Source of the DNA: Ricinus communis
Lineage: Eukaryota > Streptophyta > Magnoliopsida > Malpighiales > Euphorbiaceae
NCBI RefSeq assembly: GCF_019578655.1
Contig: NC_063257.1
Location: forward strand, 19,406,001 to 19,470,000
Direction of reading: 5' to 3'
Length of the DNA stretch: 64,000 nt
A model generated the notes under the pieces. That model was not told the DNA's origin. It saw only the letters and a list, made by a program, of their open reading frames with translations, and did no database searches. Below, piece by piece: positions 11,320 through 22,214 of the stretch. The translations under genes and the position numbers were made by a program. Position 1 is the first letter of the stretch, and the number at the start of each line of letters is the position of its first letter.

Positions 11320-12541
11320 TCAATCTTCTTCCTCGTCATCCTCTTCTTCTTCTTCCTCTAGATAGATCATAAGCTCCTTTCCTTTTCCATTAGAGCTTGT
11401 TGGAGGAGGTAGAATTGGAGCTTCTTCTTCCTCTTCTTCTTCCCAATCCTCTACATGACAATGAGGAATCTTGTAGGCTTTTTGGATTTTCACTAAGTCC
11501 AAATGCAAATGGTAGAGGCAATTCCAAGTTTTGTCCATTTGCTTTAGGACTTTGTCCTTAAAATAGAGAGAAAATGGAGTAGGAAAAGAAGAAGGGGTTG
11601 GCTCACTTGGGATTCTATGGTCTTTCTTTCTTCTTTTCCTATCATCCACATACTCCCCAGTAAAAAGAAAGAATTCCCCATCTATTTCCCACTTAGGTCC
11701 AAGCCTAATGACCTTGGCATGCTCTAGGATTGCTAAGCCAAGTAAGAGCGGTGAGATAGGAGGAGTTAGGTAAGTCTTGCTTAAAGGAGTGATATCTTCA
11801 AAGTATTTGACAATTTTGGTGACATGGGAAGAGACAAGAATCACACTTTTTTGAGTATTACCAAGATGAAAGAGGTGATTAGGAAAGAACTTAGAAGTGA
11901 GGATGCGCTTATCATGAATTATAGCATAGAGGAAAAGAAGGTATTCTTAGGGAACTTTCTCAACCTCATTATCTCTTGCATGGATTTTGGTAGCTATCAT
12001 CCTATGCACTACGCAATGAGTTAGGGATTTAAGATCTTTGGAAAGGGAATCTTTAGAATGGGTTTCTTTGGTGGAGGTTTATCTCCAAAATTGAGAAAAA
12101 GAGAGAGGCATCTCTATAAAATTTTCAATAATTGAAAGATGGCCTCTTTCTTAAAATCCAAATATGGAAGAGAATTGGGTTCTAGAAAGGGTTCTTTTCT
12201 CCCCAAAAAGCCTAAACTATATCCTATAGTATTCATCCCCATATCTCTTTTTGTTGCTACTAAGATAGAAAGAAATTCTTTAGTAAGATTCTCAAATCCA
12301 TTTTCTAAGATTGGTGGTAGGAAGAAGTCTCTAAGCATTATGTTGTCAAGAAGGGTGTGTACCTCTTGTTATATATTAAGTTTAAAGAGGACTTCTTCAT
12401 CAAAGAATCTACTCGGTTGAGTTTCTTTCCTCTCTATGGTCATGTATTTGATTCTAGCTTCATCATTCACTCCCTTCATTCTTTCTATGATTGATTCGGA
12501 TGAAGCATAGCTTCTTCCAACAACTTTTCTTGGACCCATGC
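11320..12541 (-). pseudogene. Third ORF of the SIRE-type element (envelope-position ORF), broken
   Basis: This is a - strand ORF downstream of pol in the same sense, as found in SIRE/Opie elements. It starts MGPRKVVGRSYASSES at 12541 and reads through a TAA at 12369-12371 in the same frame to EVHTLLDNIMLRDFFLPPIL and GYSLGFLGRKEPFLEP. It stops again at 12114 and then shifts frame (HDKRILTSKFFPNHLF region, about 11930-11850). It ends in a 174-codon frame (11844-11320) with an acidic tail (EEEEEEE, then EEEEEEDDEEED). The mid-part recalls the putative plant transposon protein domain seen in such third ORFs, but the likeness is weak. I see no signal peptide or clear transmembrane anchor, so calling it an envelope would be speculation. 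Confidence 0.55.
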
Positions 12542-13259
12542 TTGTCTTGAGGAAGAGGAAGAGAAGTTTGGGAACTTTGAAGAAGAAAAGAGGGATTTTT
12601 TGAAAGCTCAATGGAATAATTATGAAAAAGTAATGCAAATGTGTAAGATGTGGCTTTTCTAGCCGTAATAGGGTGTGAAAATCATTAAAAAATGTGTAGT
12701 TGCATATTAAAACCCATTTTCAAAAAATCTGTAACGGCTAGTTTTTTACTAAAGTCGAGGAGAAGGGCGGGCGTGCCTGAGAAGCGTGGTCGCACTTTTG
12801 AAAAAATAGTCACAACGGTTATAATTTTAAAAAACTGTGATCATATTGAGGAGTCGCGATAAGAAAGAGAAGAGTTAAGATTCAGGTAATGAAACTTTGG
12901 GAAAAAGGAGGAAAAGTATGTATATATCTGGGGCGGTGAGGCTAGATGTGTGTAGAAAGATATCAGTCTCTATCCTGAGATGTCGATTCATTTTCCACCC
13001 CAAATGAGATGGGGAATTTGTAACCCCCTTTTTTTACGCGCTTTTTGTAATTTCATATAAAAATTATGCGAAAATGAATGCATGAGCATGCTCTTTTCAT
13101 ATTGATCACATCATTTTATGTATGAATATTGAGATGCACCAAGATTAAAAAAGGAATCTAGTGCTAAGACAATTTCAATACTCAATTTCTTGCGCAATAA
13201 TAAAAAGAAAATCACAAGTATACATATCACAAACAAAATTCGCACACATTGGCAAGGAT
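12542..13259 (-). other. Spacer between copia pol and the third ORF
   Basis: About 0.7 kb of AT-rich sequence with no coding frame. It contains a T-run followed by ACGCGC (13025-13040) and otherwise nothing recognisable. Such spacers are normal between pol and the extra ORF of SIRE-like elements. Confidence 0.5.
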
Positions 13260-14700
13260 TTAAGCTAAGGTGCTTCCATCTATCATTCCTAGTTTTCTTT
13301 TCATGAAATTCATTCTTTCCTTATTTAGGGGCTTAGTGACAATATCGGCTAGTTGTTTGTTTGTATCAACATATGTTAGTACTACACTACTATTTTGAAC
13401 ATGATCTCTCTAAAAATGGTGTCTAATATCTATGTGCTTACTCCTAGAGTATTGAATAAGGTACTTAGAAAGGTTTATAGCACTAGTGTTGTCACATTTG
13501 ATAGGAATGTGATCAACTTCTCTCACATAATCTCTTAATTGTTGCTTCATCCAAAGGATTTGAGCACAACAACAACCCGTATTCACATATTTGATTTCCG
13601 CGGTGGAGAGAGCAACCGAGACTTATTTCTTGCTAAACCAAGACACTAAGCAATCACCTAGAAAATGACAAGTTTCAAAGGTGCTCTTTCTATCTAATAG
13701 ACTATCGGCATAATCGGGAGTTTCTCTAGGATACCAAAGTCCTAAGTTCAAGGTTCCACATAAATATTTTAAAATTCTTTTGATGACATTTAAATGAGAT
13801 TATTTTGGACAAGATTAAAATTAGCACAAAGACAAGCACTATATATAATATCGGGTCTAGAGGCGGTTAAGTATAAAAGTGAGTCCATCATACCTATATA
13901 GAGCTTTTCATTTACGCTCTTGCCCTTCTCATCCTTGTTCAATTTAGTTGTGACACTCATCGGGATCTTAGCTACTTTGCAACCATCCATTTCAAATTTC
14001 TTTAGGAGTTCTCTTGTGTACTTGGATTGGTTAATGAATATTCTGTCTTTGCTTTATTTGATTTGAAGACCAAGGAAGAATTTGAGCTCTCACATCATGC
14101 ACATTTCAAATTTTCTAGTCATGCACTTAGCAAAATCCTCATAAAGCAACTCATTAGTAGCACCAAATATAATGTCATCAACATAAATTTGAACAATTAC
14201 AAAAGAAATAAGCCTTTCATACTAAGTTTTAGGAGCTTGCTTCAATCTATACAAGGCTTTAGAAAGTTTGAAAACATGAATGGGAAACTTATGATCTTCA
14301 AAACTTGAAGGTTGCTTAACATAGACCTCCTCCTCAATGAAACCATTTAAAAAGGCATTTTTCACATTCATTTGAAATAACTTAAAACTCATGTGACATG
14401 CATATGCTAAAAGCATCATAATAGCTTCTAATCTAGCAACCAGAGCAAAGGTCTCATCATAATCATTGCCTTTCTCTTGGTTGTAACCTTTTACAACCAA
14501 TCTATCTTTATTTCTAGTGATAGAGCCTTGCTAATCTTGCTTGTTTCTAAACACCCAATTACAACCTATAACTTGGTTATCCTCGAGTATAGGAACAAGT
14601 CTCACACTTTGTTTCTCTTAAATTGGTTCCAACTCTCATCTTTTAGAGCCTTATTAATGGTCCTTGGCTCAATTTGAGAAAGAAAGGTAGATTATTTAAA
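13260..14700 (-). pseudogene. Copia reverse transcriptase and RNase H remnant
   Basis: The RT N-terminal part is open at 14500-14222: KGYNQEKGNDYDETFALVAR, LFQMNVKNAFLNGF and KALYRLKQAP. The family has Asp at the catalytic position in QMDVK, and here it is Asn (QMNVK). The second catalytic box survives as YVDDIIFGA at about 14190-14165. The connection (LYLTASRPDIIYSACLCA, 13860-13800) leads to an RNase H with DSLLDRKST, FSKKQVSVALSTAE, KHIDIRHH and LADIVTKPL. It ends GMIDGSTLA and a TAA at 13260-13262. This enzyme would copy RNA to cDNA and degrade the RNA strand. Frameshifts and the lost aspartate make it inactive. Confidence 0.85.
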
Positions 14701-16190
14701 GCCACTAGTTTAGGATGATACTTACACCTTTTGATAGGTCACCAATGATTTTAGTGGGAGGATGATCCTTTTTAAAGTTCCAAGTTTTTGGAAGCTCTTG
14801 AGAGCTTTGCATCACCTGAGAGTCTTGAGTACCATCTTGATTGTGTTGACCTTCTTGAGCTTCCTCTATAGGCTCGTCTACTCCTTTTGAGGGGTCATCA
14901 ACATTCACTTTGAGTTCCTCGAATGTACCCATAAGATCATTCACACAAACACCTTTCCTAAGATCAAGCTTGTTTGATTCATTAAAATCAATATTCATAG
15001 ACTTTTCAACTACTAAAGTACGTTTGTTAAAGACTCTATAAGCCTTGCTTGTGGTGGAATGGCTGAGGAAAATTCCTATCTCGGTTTTGGTATCAAATTT
15101 TCCAAGGTTGTCCTTAGTATTTAAAATGTAGCATTTCCAACCAAAAATTCTAAAATATGAAACCTTAGGTTTCTTCCTTTCCAAAGCTCATAAGATGTTT
15201 TGTTTAGCAAAGGTGTTTTGAAAACTCTATTAGCAACATAATAAGAGTGTTAAGAACTTCGGACCAAAATTATGAAGGAAATTTATACCCATTGAGCATT
15301 GGCCTAGCTATTTCCACTAGTATTCTATCTTTTGTTTCCACAACTTCATTTTGGTGGGGAGTTCTAGGAGATGAAAAATTTTAAGAAATTAAATTCTTTA
15401 CAAAGTTTTTCAAAAAGATCATTTTCAAATTCCTTTCCATGGTCACTTCTTATAGAGGAAATCAAGTGTCCTTTTTCATTTTGAACATGTTTTGCAAAAG
15501 ATTTGAAAACATTGAAAGCTTCATTCTTATGAGCAAGGAAGTTAACCCAAGTAAATCTAGGATAATCATTAACAACCATAAATGCATATGACTTTCCACC
15601 CAAACTAGCTACTCTTATAGGTTCAAACAAATCCATATGTAATAGTTGAAGTGGTCTAGAAGTATTTACAATAGTCTTGGATTTAAAGGATGATAGATGT
15701 TTTCCTATTTGGCATGGTTCGCAAAGCTTGTCTTTGATGAACTTCACTTTAGGAATTCGATTAACTAGCTCCTCTTCAGCTAACTTGTATAGAAGCTCCA
15801 TGCTTGCATGTACAAGTCTTCTATGCCATAGCCAAGATTTATCACTGATAGACACAAGACACTTGAAATATTGATTAGCAACTTTATGTAGATCAATTGC
15901 GTAGGTGTTGCCACTTCTTTCTCCTTTGAATATCACTTTGTCATCCACTAGGGAATTGCCAAGACATCCATTGGAGTCAAAAGTGACTTTGTTTTCTTTA
16001 TCACATAATTGACTTATACTCAATAGATTATGTTTCAAACGATCAACTAGGAAAACATCATCAATGAAAGATTTACCATCCTTACCAATAGAGTCGATGC
16101 CAATTACCTTACCCTTAGCATCATTTTCAAAAGTTACTTTGCCTACTTTATAGTCCTTGACATTTACGAAGAGGCTCTTATCACTCGCCA
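14701..16190 (-). pseudogene. Copia integrase remnant
   Basis: The frame 16191-15364 runs from the end of protease through the GAG-pre-integrase zinc module (WLWHRRLVHAS, then KLCEPCQIGKH) into the integrase core. The first Asp is in LLHMDLFEPIR, the second in SSIRSDHGKEFEND. The Glu-bearing helix lies past a frameshift at about 15360-15300 (QNEVVETKDRILVEIAR). The C-terminal part (15184-14705) gives KPKVSYFRIFGWKCYILN and PKTWNFKKDHPPTKIIGDLS, the link toward RT. The DDE residues are all visible, but at least two frame breaks separate them. In the family this protein inserts cDNA at staggered 5-bp cuts. Confidence 0.85.
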
Positions 16191-16265
16191 TATGCCTTGA
16201 ACATCTACTATCAACATGCCAAAGATTTATGCTTGTGGATTTAAGACATACTTATAAAAAGGAGT
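16191..16265 (-). pseudogene. Copia aspartic protease site, glycine replaced
   Basis: On the - strand this reads WHVDSRCSRHM, equivalent to the copia protease active site, which is normally Asp-Ser-Gly followed by CSRHM. The Gly codon is now AGA (Arg). Upstream the frame is open through CLKSTSINL and joins the Gag side only after a stop and a frame change. The active-site glycine is nearly invariant in aspartic proteases, so this copy should not process its polyprotein. Confidence 0.7.
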
Positions 16266-18188
16266 CAATTTCACTTGATTTTAGGTACCCAAACAAGGTT
16301 GGGTCCTTTGGGGTTACCATTGGAAAATTCATTCATGAAAAGATGCATTTTTCTTGTTTTGCATTTCACATTAATATGTCCAATTCTTATGCAATAGTGG
16401 CAAGTGATCTTAGAATTCTTAATAGAGTTTGAATTGGTCTTCTTAGCCACCTTTGCTCGAGGCTTGGACCTTATATGATCACCTTCACACATGCATGAAC
16501 AAGGTTTACCAATATTTGTATTCTTATACATGAATGCATGCTTTATTCCTCTTGGCTTAGCCTTGGGAACATGTGTAACTTTCCCTTTCTTTTGAATGGG
16601 ATGTCTAGTGTGTGTATTGCTCTTTGAAACTCTATTTGAGTTTCTTTCAAATGCTTGTGGTTGAGTGGCTTTAACGAAGATTGTGTTGTGAGATGAGGAT
16701 GATGAAGCTCCTTTGAACCTAAGTCCATGTCTCAAAAGGGGAGGTCTTTGAGACACAACTAGTGTGTCAAGAGACTCTTTTCCTTTGTGAAATTTTGAAA
16801 TTGAGTTTCTAATTTCTTCAACTTTATTTTTTAATGAATTGTTCTCTTTAAAAAGCTTTTCTTTTAAAATATCATCCAATGATTTCCTTAAGTCATCACT
16901 AGAGGTTTTAAAGGAGGCAATTTCCTTCTTTGAAATTTTAAGGTCTTCCTCCAAGCAAGAACATTTGTTTTTGTAAAAGTTTAATTTTGACAACATGTTT
17001 TGTAAGAGCTCATCCTCATCATCAAATAAGTCATAACCAAAGGAATAAGAAGATGAATAAGAAGAAGAAGAATTGCATGAATGAGAAGTGGAACAAACTT
17101 CTTGGGAGTTTTCCATATTTGCCATGAAGCAAAGATTAGTCTCCTCTTCTTTTTCACTTTCATTGTTGAGGAAGAAGATGCATCACTCCAAGGAGCCTTC
17201 AAACCCTTTTTCTTCTCTTTGTTTCCCTTTTTCCTCTTCAAGTACTTGGGACAATCTGGTTTGATATGCCCTTACTTCTCACATTCATAGCAAGTGACTT
17301 CCTCCTTCTTGTTCTTACTTGTTTATGATTTGGAGAAGGGCTTTTTGCTTGTAAAGGGCTTGTTGCTTCTTCTTGTTTTAGCCTCAAGTATTCTCTTGAC
17401 ATGCTTGGTGATGATTGCCACATCATCATTCTCACTTAGAGCTTCCCCTTGATCTTCATCATCACTTAGGACATCAATTGTATCTTGAGCTCTAGTGCTA
17501 CCCTTGAGAGCTAGGGCTTTCTTCTTCCCAAAATCTCTATCTACTTCATCCCTCACAAGAGACATCTCATAAGTTAGAAGCTTACCTATAAGAACATTCA
17601 TAGGAATCTTCCCTAGGTCTTCATTTGCTTCTTCAATGCTAGCCATTCTAGCACCATATTTATCCAAAGGAAGGCTCCTAAGGATTTTGTTATTGATGTC
17701 CACTAGTTCATAGTACTTTCCAAGCTTTCTCATGTTGTTGATGATGGTGAGAAGTCTATTTTTCATATCGGTGATTCATTATGCTTTATCTTGAACATCT
17801 CATATTCAGTGACGTACATTTGGATCTACCTTGATTTTACTTGTTTCATGCCTTCATGATAGTTCTCCAAGATAGTCCAAATTTGATGAGCCGTAGTGCA
17901 AGGTTTCACTCTCCCACACTCTTCTCTAGAGAGGCAACTCACAAGTATAGCCATTGCTTGCTTGTTCTTGTGGTTGTTCTTCTTGTAGGCATTAACCTAT
18001 TCTTCTCTAGGAATGATTCTTCCTTCACCATTCTTTATTTTGGTGGGAGCTTTCCATTCCTTCACCACATAATCCCGCACTTCAATGCCATAGGAATCCA
18101 AATAGATTTCCATATGGAATTTCCAAAATGCATATTCGGATCCGTCGAAGAATGGCTTGAGGTGTTGGGCTCCTTTACTGGTTGGCAT
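16266..18188 (-). pseudogene. Copia Gag remnant with two CCHC knuckles
   Basis: Gag begins at 18188 (MPTSKGAQHLKPFFDGSEYA), giving the DUF4219/UBN2-like N-terminus with FWKFHMEIYLDSYG. After a gap with frame changes, 17766-17323 supplies the rest of the UBN2-type domain (LRSLPLDKYGARM, ALALKGSTRAQD, SENDDVAIITKHVKR). A first zinc knuckle, CYECEK-x-GHIKPDCP, lies at about 17300-17255 with a TAA at its eighth position. The frame 17125-16271 holds a coiled-coil-like heptad stretch, a second knuckle (CHYCIRIGHINVKCKTRK) and ends GPNLVWVPKIK. Gag would form the particle and bind RNA. A double knuckle with a coiled coil and the LVWVPK tail is typical of SIRE/Opie Gag. Confidence 0.8.
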
Positions 18189-18228
18189 GATCTTTACACT
18201 ATCAATTAAGCTTACTAAGGGTGAACCT

Positions 18229-18240
18229 CCTCTGACACCA
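18229..18240 (-). other. Primer binding site of the copia element
   Basis: On the coding strand TGGTGTCAGAGG follows the 5' LTR end (ACAACA) by two bases. It differs by one base (G for A at position 5) from the canonical TGGTATCAGAGC start complementary to the 3' end of plant initiator tRNA-Met. Confidence 0.75.
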
Positions 18241-18242
18241 CT

Positions 18243-19248
18243 TGTTGTCCCTTGGAACCAAGAAGGGGGGTTGAATTGGTGATCTCAAATTGCGAAAATT
18301 AAAGATTATAGGTACAGACACAAGAGATTAAGGTAAAGGTAAGGAGAGTAAGGGTTAAAGAAGATGACACCAAGGATTTATAGTCGTTCGAGAACAAACC
18401 TCGCTATGTCCACTCCTCAAGGTTACACTTTAGTGTTTTGCTATAATCACTAGGATTACAACCTTTGGATTTTACAAGTTCATCCAACAACTTCGTGTTT
18501 TGAAGGATCATACTGAACCTCTTCCCTTAGTGTATCAATCTCTCACTAAGTCCCTTAACCCTTGAGAATTAATGGTTACTCAACAATCAATTCCTTGTGT
18601 TTTTAATACCTATGCTCACATAACAACCATTTTTAAGTTTTAGTTGAACAAAGAGTTCCAACTTAATACACTTTACAAAGAAAGAAATTGAGTGTAGAAA
18701 GTTGAGAAATAAATTTGAAAGAATTTTAGATATATCTAATTTATACACTTAGTTTTAGAGTCTTTAAGAGGGGTATTTATACAAATACCAACCCCTTGGA
18801 GACATTATAATAAATCCAAGACTCTTTAATTGCAAGATTTGATGACTTGGAAAAAATTACATAAAGTCATGGAAAGCGCCCTCACGCTTTTTGAAAAGAG
18901 ACGTCGGGGCTCCAAAGGCTCCAGCCACGTGGCAAAAATTACATAAAGTCATTAAAATACCCTTGCGCTTCTTGGAGCTTTGACACTTTGACTGCCAAGT
19001 GTCATGAGGCCATTGGATTGCTATCAGGTGGACTTTTCAATGTCGTGTAAACTTTTAGCTATACAAAAAGCATCGCCGCGCCTTGGAAGAGCCCTCGCAC
19101 TTTTGGGGTCTTTTTATAAGACTTGCTTCAAGGTTAAAGAAAGTTTAGGATAAGCTTCTCTGTCATATAAACACTCAGTCATGGTATTTGTGATAATTAA
19201 TTTCGTTGTTAGAATTAAAATAGAGATTAATTGCACCTTAGGTCAATA
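18243..19248 (-). repeat. 5' LTR of the copia element
   Basis: Direct repeat of the left LTR. On the + strand it starts TGTTGTCCCTTGG and ends AGGTCAATA, where the left copy has ACA, so the terminal dinucleotide has mutated. It is about 1.0 kb, shorter than its partner because of deletions in the middle (around 18880-18960). A TATA box lies at 18774-18781 on the - strand. Confidence 0.85.
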
Positions 19249-19386
19249 ATCTCTCCCTTTTTGATTTTGACAACCAAATTAATTAGAAATTCAAAATTGA
19301 TCAAGTATAAGTGCAATTGAATAGCTAATAATTAATATTCAAGAGCCAAAGGAATAACTTCCTTAAAGTCATTTAACAATTTGTTA
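19249..19386 (-). repeat. Extra copy of copia 3' internal sequence outside the 5' LTR
   Basis: The sequence from 19249 (ATCTCTCCCTTTTTGATTTT) to about 19386 (AATTTGTTACT) matches the element's own PPT-side interior at 10790-10927. In a simple insertion this position would be host flank. It suggests a tandem LTR-interior-LTR arrangement of which only this stub remains. An alternative is that both true LTRs extend this far. Confidence 0.65.
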
Positions 19387-20164
19387 CTCCTCAAGGTTGA
19401 TCATGTGCAAGTTCAAGTTTGAGCAAGCGCGAGGAAAAGGTTGAACCCGTGTGAGCTTAGACTTAAACTCGTGCGAGTTCAGCTTAGCCCGTGCCTACCC
19501 CTCAACCAAACTCACCTAGACTGATTCCTTAACCTAACTACTTGACCAGGTCCCACCCTAAGGCCACCTTGCTCTTTTCCATGTACACTCCGCGCCACTA
19601 TATCCTCGACTGCGTATTACTTTGCCTCTGCTCGACTCCTCGCTTCCCGAAGCAAAGAGGCACGATGCAGCCAAATCCCGCCAACAGGTATCACTTCTAA
19701 AAATGCTTTGGGGCAAGTCTGCACCCTCCTCTCCAAGACCTCGGGATCGCGCGTGAGGCACCTTCAATCAAAGGACTCAACAAGGCACTTGAGGCACCCT
19801 CTGAAAGACCACAAAATCGTGCCCAAGCACTTTCAATCAAAGACCTTGATATCATGCCTGAGGGACCCTCTAAAAGACCTCAGCATCACACCCAAGGCAC
19901 CTCAATTAAAGACCTCGGGCATCGTGCTTGAGGCACCTTCAATAAAAGACCTTGGCATCGTGCCCGAGGCACCTTTAATCAAAGACCTCGGCATGGCGCT
20001 CGAGGCACCCTTCGAGATCCCCCCGTACGATTCTCACAGCGGTACACCTAAGCATCTACTAGAAAGCGACAACTGCTAAGGTACGATCCTTTTAATTCTT
20101 ACTTTGATCGAACTCATGCTTTTCAAAATGCTTCATCAATTTTTCCAAGAATTCCTTTCTCAAC
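19387..20164 (+). other. Tat 3' region resumed, with a 33-37 bp minisatellite
   Basis: Past the copia stub, GC-richer sequence resumes. About 19735-20015 holds eight imperfect tandem copies of a 33-37 bp unit built around AAAGACCTCGGCATCGTGC and CCGAGGCACCTTCAATC. A minisatellite shortly upstream of the 3' LTR is common in Tat elements. No coding frame is convincing; the open frames here come from the repeat. Confidence 0.7.
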
Positions 20165-20175
20165 AGGGGGCAAAA
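20165..20175 (+). other. Polypurine tract of the Tat element
   Basis: AGGGGGCAAAA directly precedes TGTTGTCATTGG, the start of the 3' LTR. This is the expected plus-strand primer of an LTR element and fixes the LTR start and the element's orientation. Confidence 0.75.
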
Positions 20176-22152
20176 TGTTGTCATTGGAAATCGAAGACTA
20201 GAGTTACATAAATCCCGATAATGAGAAGGTTAATTGGCTGCGAAACTCAGAAATGGAAAAAGAACTATAACAGTGACGTCTTAGGGAAATTGCCCAAGAA
20301 ATATTAATGGTAAAATAATGAGCATTAAAATGAGCAAAAATGCCATTCAAGGTAGTACCAAGAGGGTCTGTAAGGTTAGGCTCGCATAAGCTCAGCCTAA
20401 GATTGCATGAGGTTGTCCAAGCAGCGCGCGATTCTTGACCTCGTGCATGTCCGAAAGAAAGCACGTGCACATTTGGCTGAACTTGCGTGAACTAGCGTGT
20501 ATGCGTGTGAGTATAACAATTGACCTGGAGGAATAAGCCCAACATCTAACCTCCCACACGCTTATCCCAAAGCTTGTGTGTATCCACCCTGAGCTCGCGC
20601 GAGTCCTCACTATGACCTTGTGCGAGCTCAGTCTGTACAGAGGTCAGCTTTCAGTTGACATGTAGCTCATGCAATGGTAGAAATTTTTCTTAGGAAAGCC
20701 TATAAAAGGAAAAGAGGAATTTTGTAATAAGGGTAAGAGTTTTTGGGATTTCACAAGCATATCAAAATTAAAAACTTCTACAAAAGCTTTCTTTTTCTAG
20801 CTTTTAAACTTTTATTGTGGGAAAAAGTTTTGTGGAAGGAAACACAAAGAATTTAATTTTTTTCTTGGGCAATCTCCCTTTCAACCGGATTGTATTTTCT
20901 TCTTTTAATTTCTTAGAAGACCAATCATTTTCAACAACTAAGGTAGCACTTGAGTGCAAAAACTACTATGAATCCTATTTTTCTTTGTGCAATTTTAATA
21001 ATTCGTTACATTCAAACTTCCCATCTTTTATTGCATTCAACATATTTTCATCACATCATTCTTGATTTAATCTGTGTTTCTTTATTCTTCTATTAATTCT
21101 TATTTTTATTTTATTTATTTATTTAACAATATTTTCAAATTTCTCCCATTTTTGGTATTCTGACATTTTCAAAGTAGGCCAAACTTGTGCAAGCTTAACC
21201 TATGCTCGTGCGAAGTCAGCTGTCTTCCTACAAATCCATTGTCATTTTGCATATTGTACCTTTATGTCTAGTTGAAGCGATGTCGTTTGATGGCCATAGG
21301 GACCTGAACCGCTAAGCTCGGGGGAGGTCAGGAAGCTTAATGCTTCAAACTGACGTCGTTTAGCCTCTTTAAGTCTAGTTTGGTGCGTTCTAGAGACTGG
21401 ACTCTGAGCGCACACGAGATCACCTCTACTCGCACGAGTCCACTGATCATTGAACCCAAACAGAGGCTTTCGAGGTTAAATGGCTTCGTTTATGTATCAA
21501 CTAAAGATTTATGGTCTGACCTCACGCGAGCTTAACCTGTGCTCACGTGAGTTCAGTCTTTCTCCTTTTGAAGTAGAAGAGTTAGCTTCAAAACGACGTT
21601 ATGAGTCCATTCTGCATCCTAAGGGAATAACCTCACGCGAGCTCAAATGTATTCATGCGGGGTCAATCTCTTTGATGAGATAGAAAACACTTTTTGTATA
21701 TTATTTTATTCATTATTATTATTATTCCAATATGTTGCTTTTATTCTTGTTCATTCCATGTCTGCCTACTCAAACTTAATTGCATGTTTATTTAATTCAC
21801 TTATTGTAATTTTGCTATGCTTTAACCCTAATCCATAAGTGCATAGTAGTTAACCCATAGAGGTTCGTCTCCGAGGAGGACCAATCCACTTGTTCATATC
21901 ATTGTCTAATTTGCAGTTTATATTAGGGCCACTAGGGCCATATGCATGCATAGTTTTTCCCCTTCACGCTCCCTTATTTTCCTTAATCCTTTTCTAGTTC
22001 TATTCTTCTTCCTCTCCATCTATATATGTTTAAATTCATGCTTAGGATCACCCCACATGTAAATAAAGGATTAAAATTAGACTTAGCAAATGATGTGATC
22101 ACCCCGCATGCAAAGATAATAAAATGGAAGCTTACAAAGTAAGCCCCTCGCA
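20176..22152 (+). repeat. 3' LTR of the Tat element
   Basis: It begins TGTTGTCATTGG after the PPT and is followed by satellite units at its right end (about 22152, CCCCTCGCA). It is about 2.0 kb long. It contains scattered copies of a short motif around CTCGCGCGAGCTCA and a small direct duplication near the end (GATCACCCC(A/G)CATG at about 22049 and 22099). No second copy is in the window, because the 5' LTR is lost, so the end is placed by the satellite junction and a terminal CA. Confidence 0.65.
20701..20708 (+). promoter_or_regulatory. TATA box of the Tat LTR
   Basis: TATAAAAG lies in AAGCCTATAAAAGGAAAAGA, about 525 bp into the LTR. It is followed by less structured T-rich sequence that could be the start of R/U5. 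Its position and form suit the element's RNA polymerase II promoter. Confidence 0.5.
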
Positions 22153-22214
22153 TGCTCTTACGAGGTTATTTTCTCATATTTACAAATATATCCCTCTTAC
22201 GGGATTGTGTTCTC

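Larger units (their letters stand above)
9673..19248 (-). mobile_element. SIRE/Opie-type Ty1/copia retrotransposon nested in the Tat element
   Basis: Two direct LTRs (9673-10789 and 18243-19248) flank a - strand interior. It holds a PBS resembling the initiator-tRNA-Met site, Gag with two CCHC knuckles, protease, integrase, RT and RNase H in copia order, a third ORF, and a PPT (AAAAAGGGAGAGATTG) against the left LTR. The GPNLVWVPK linker, the second CCHC after a coiled-coil region and the extra ORF after pol fit the SIRE/Opie (Maximus) lineage. The frame has many breaks. No target duplication is found: beyond the right LTR lies a 138-bp copy of the element's own 3' internal sequence. Confidence 0.9.
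463..22152 (+). mobile_element. Degenerate Tat-type Ty3/gypsy retrotransposon, 5'-truncated, with nested copia element
   Basis: The order gag, protease, RT, RNase H, second (archaeal-type) RNase H, integrase, long 3' region, PPT and LTR, with no chromodomain, is that of the Tat clade of plant Ty3/gypsy elements. The 5' LTR, primer site and start of gag are missing: the satellite joins directly to gag sequence at 463. The coding part (about 463-6325) carries many in-frame stops and frameshifts, so the copy is old and inactive. The 3' region is split by a Ty1/copia element on the opposite strand (9673 to about 19386) and resumes at about 19387 with a minisatellite, a PPT and the 3' LTR. The right edge at 22152 is uncertain by about 10 bp, and no target duplication can be recognised. 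Confidence 0.85.

Noticed and set aside
20204..21838. Several frames of 60-90 codons on both strands in the Tat LTR
   Set aside because: None has a domain or continuity, and they overlap a region holding the TATA box and repeated CTCGCGCGAGCTCA motifs, as expected for LTR sequence.
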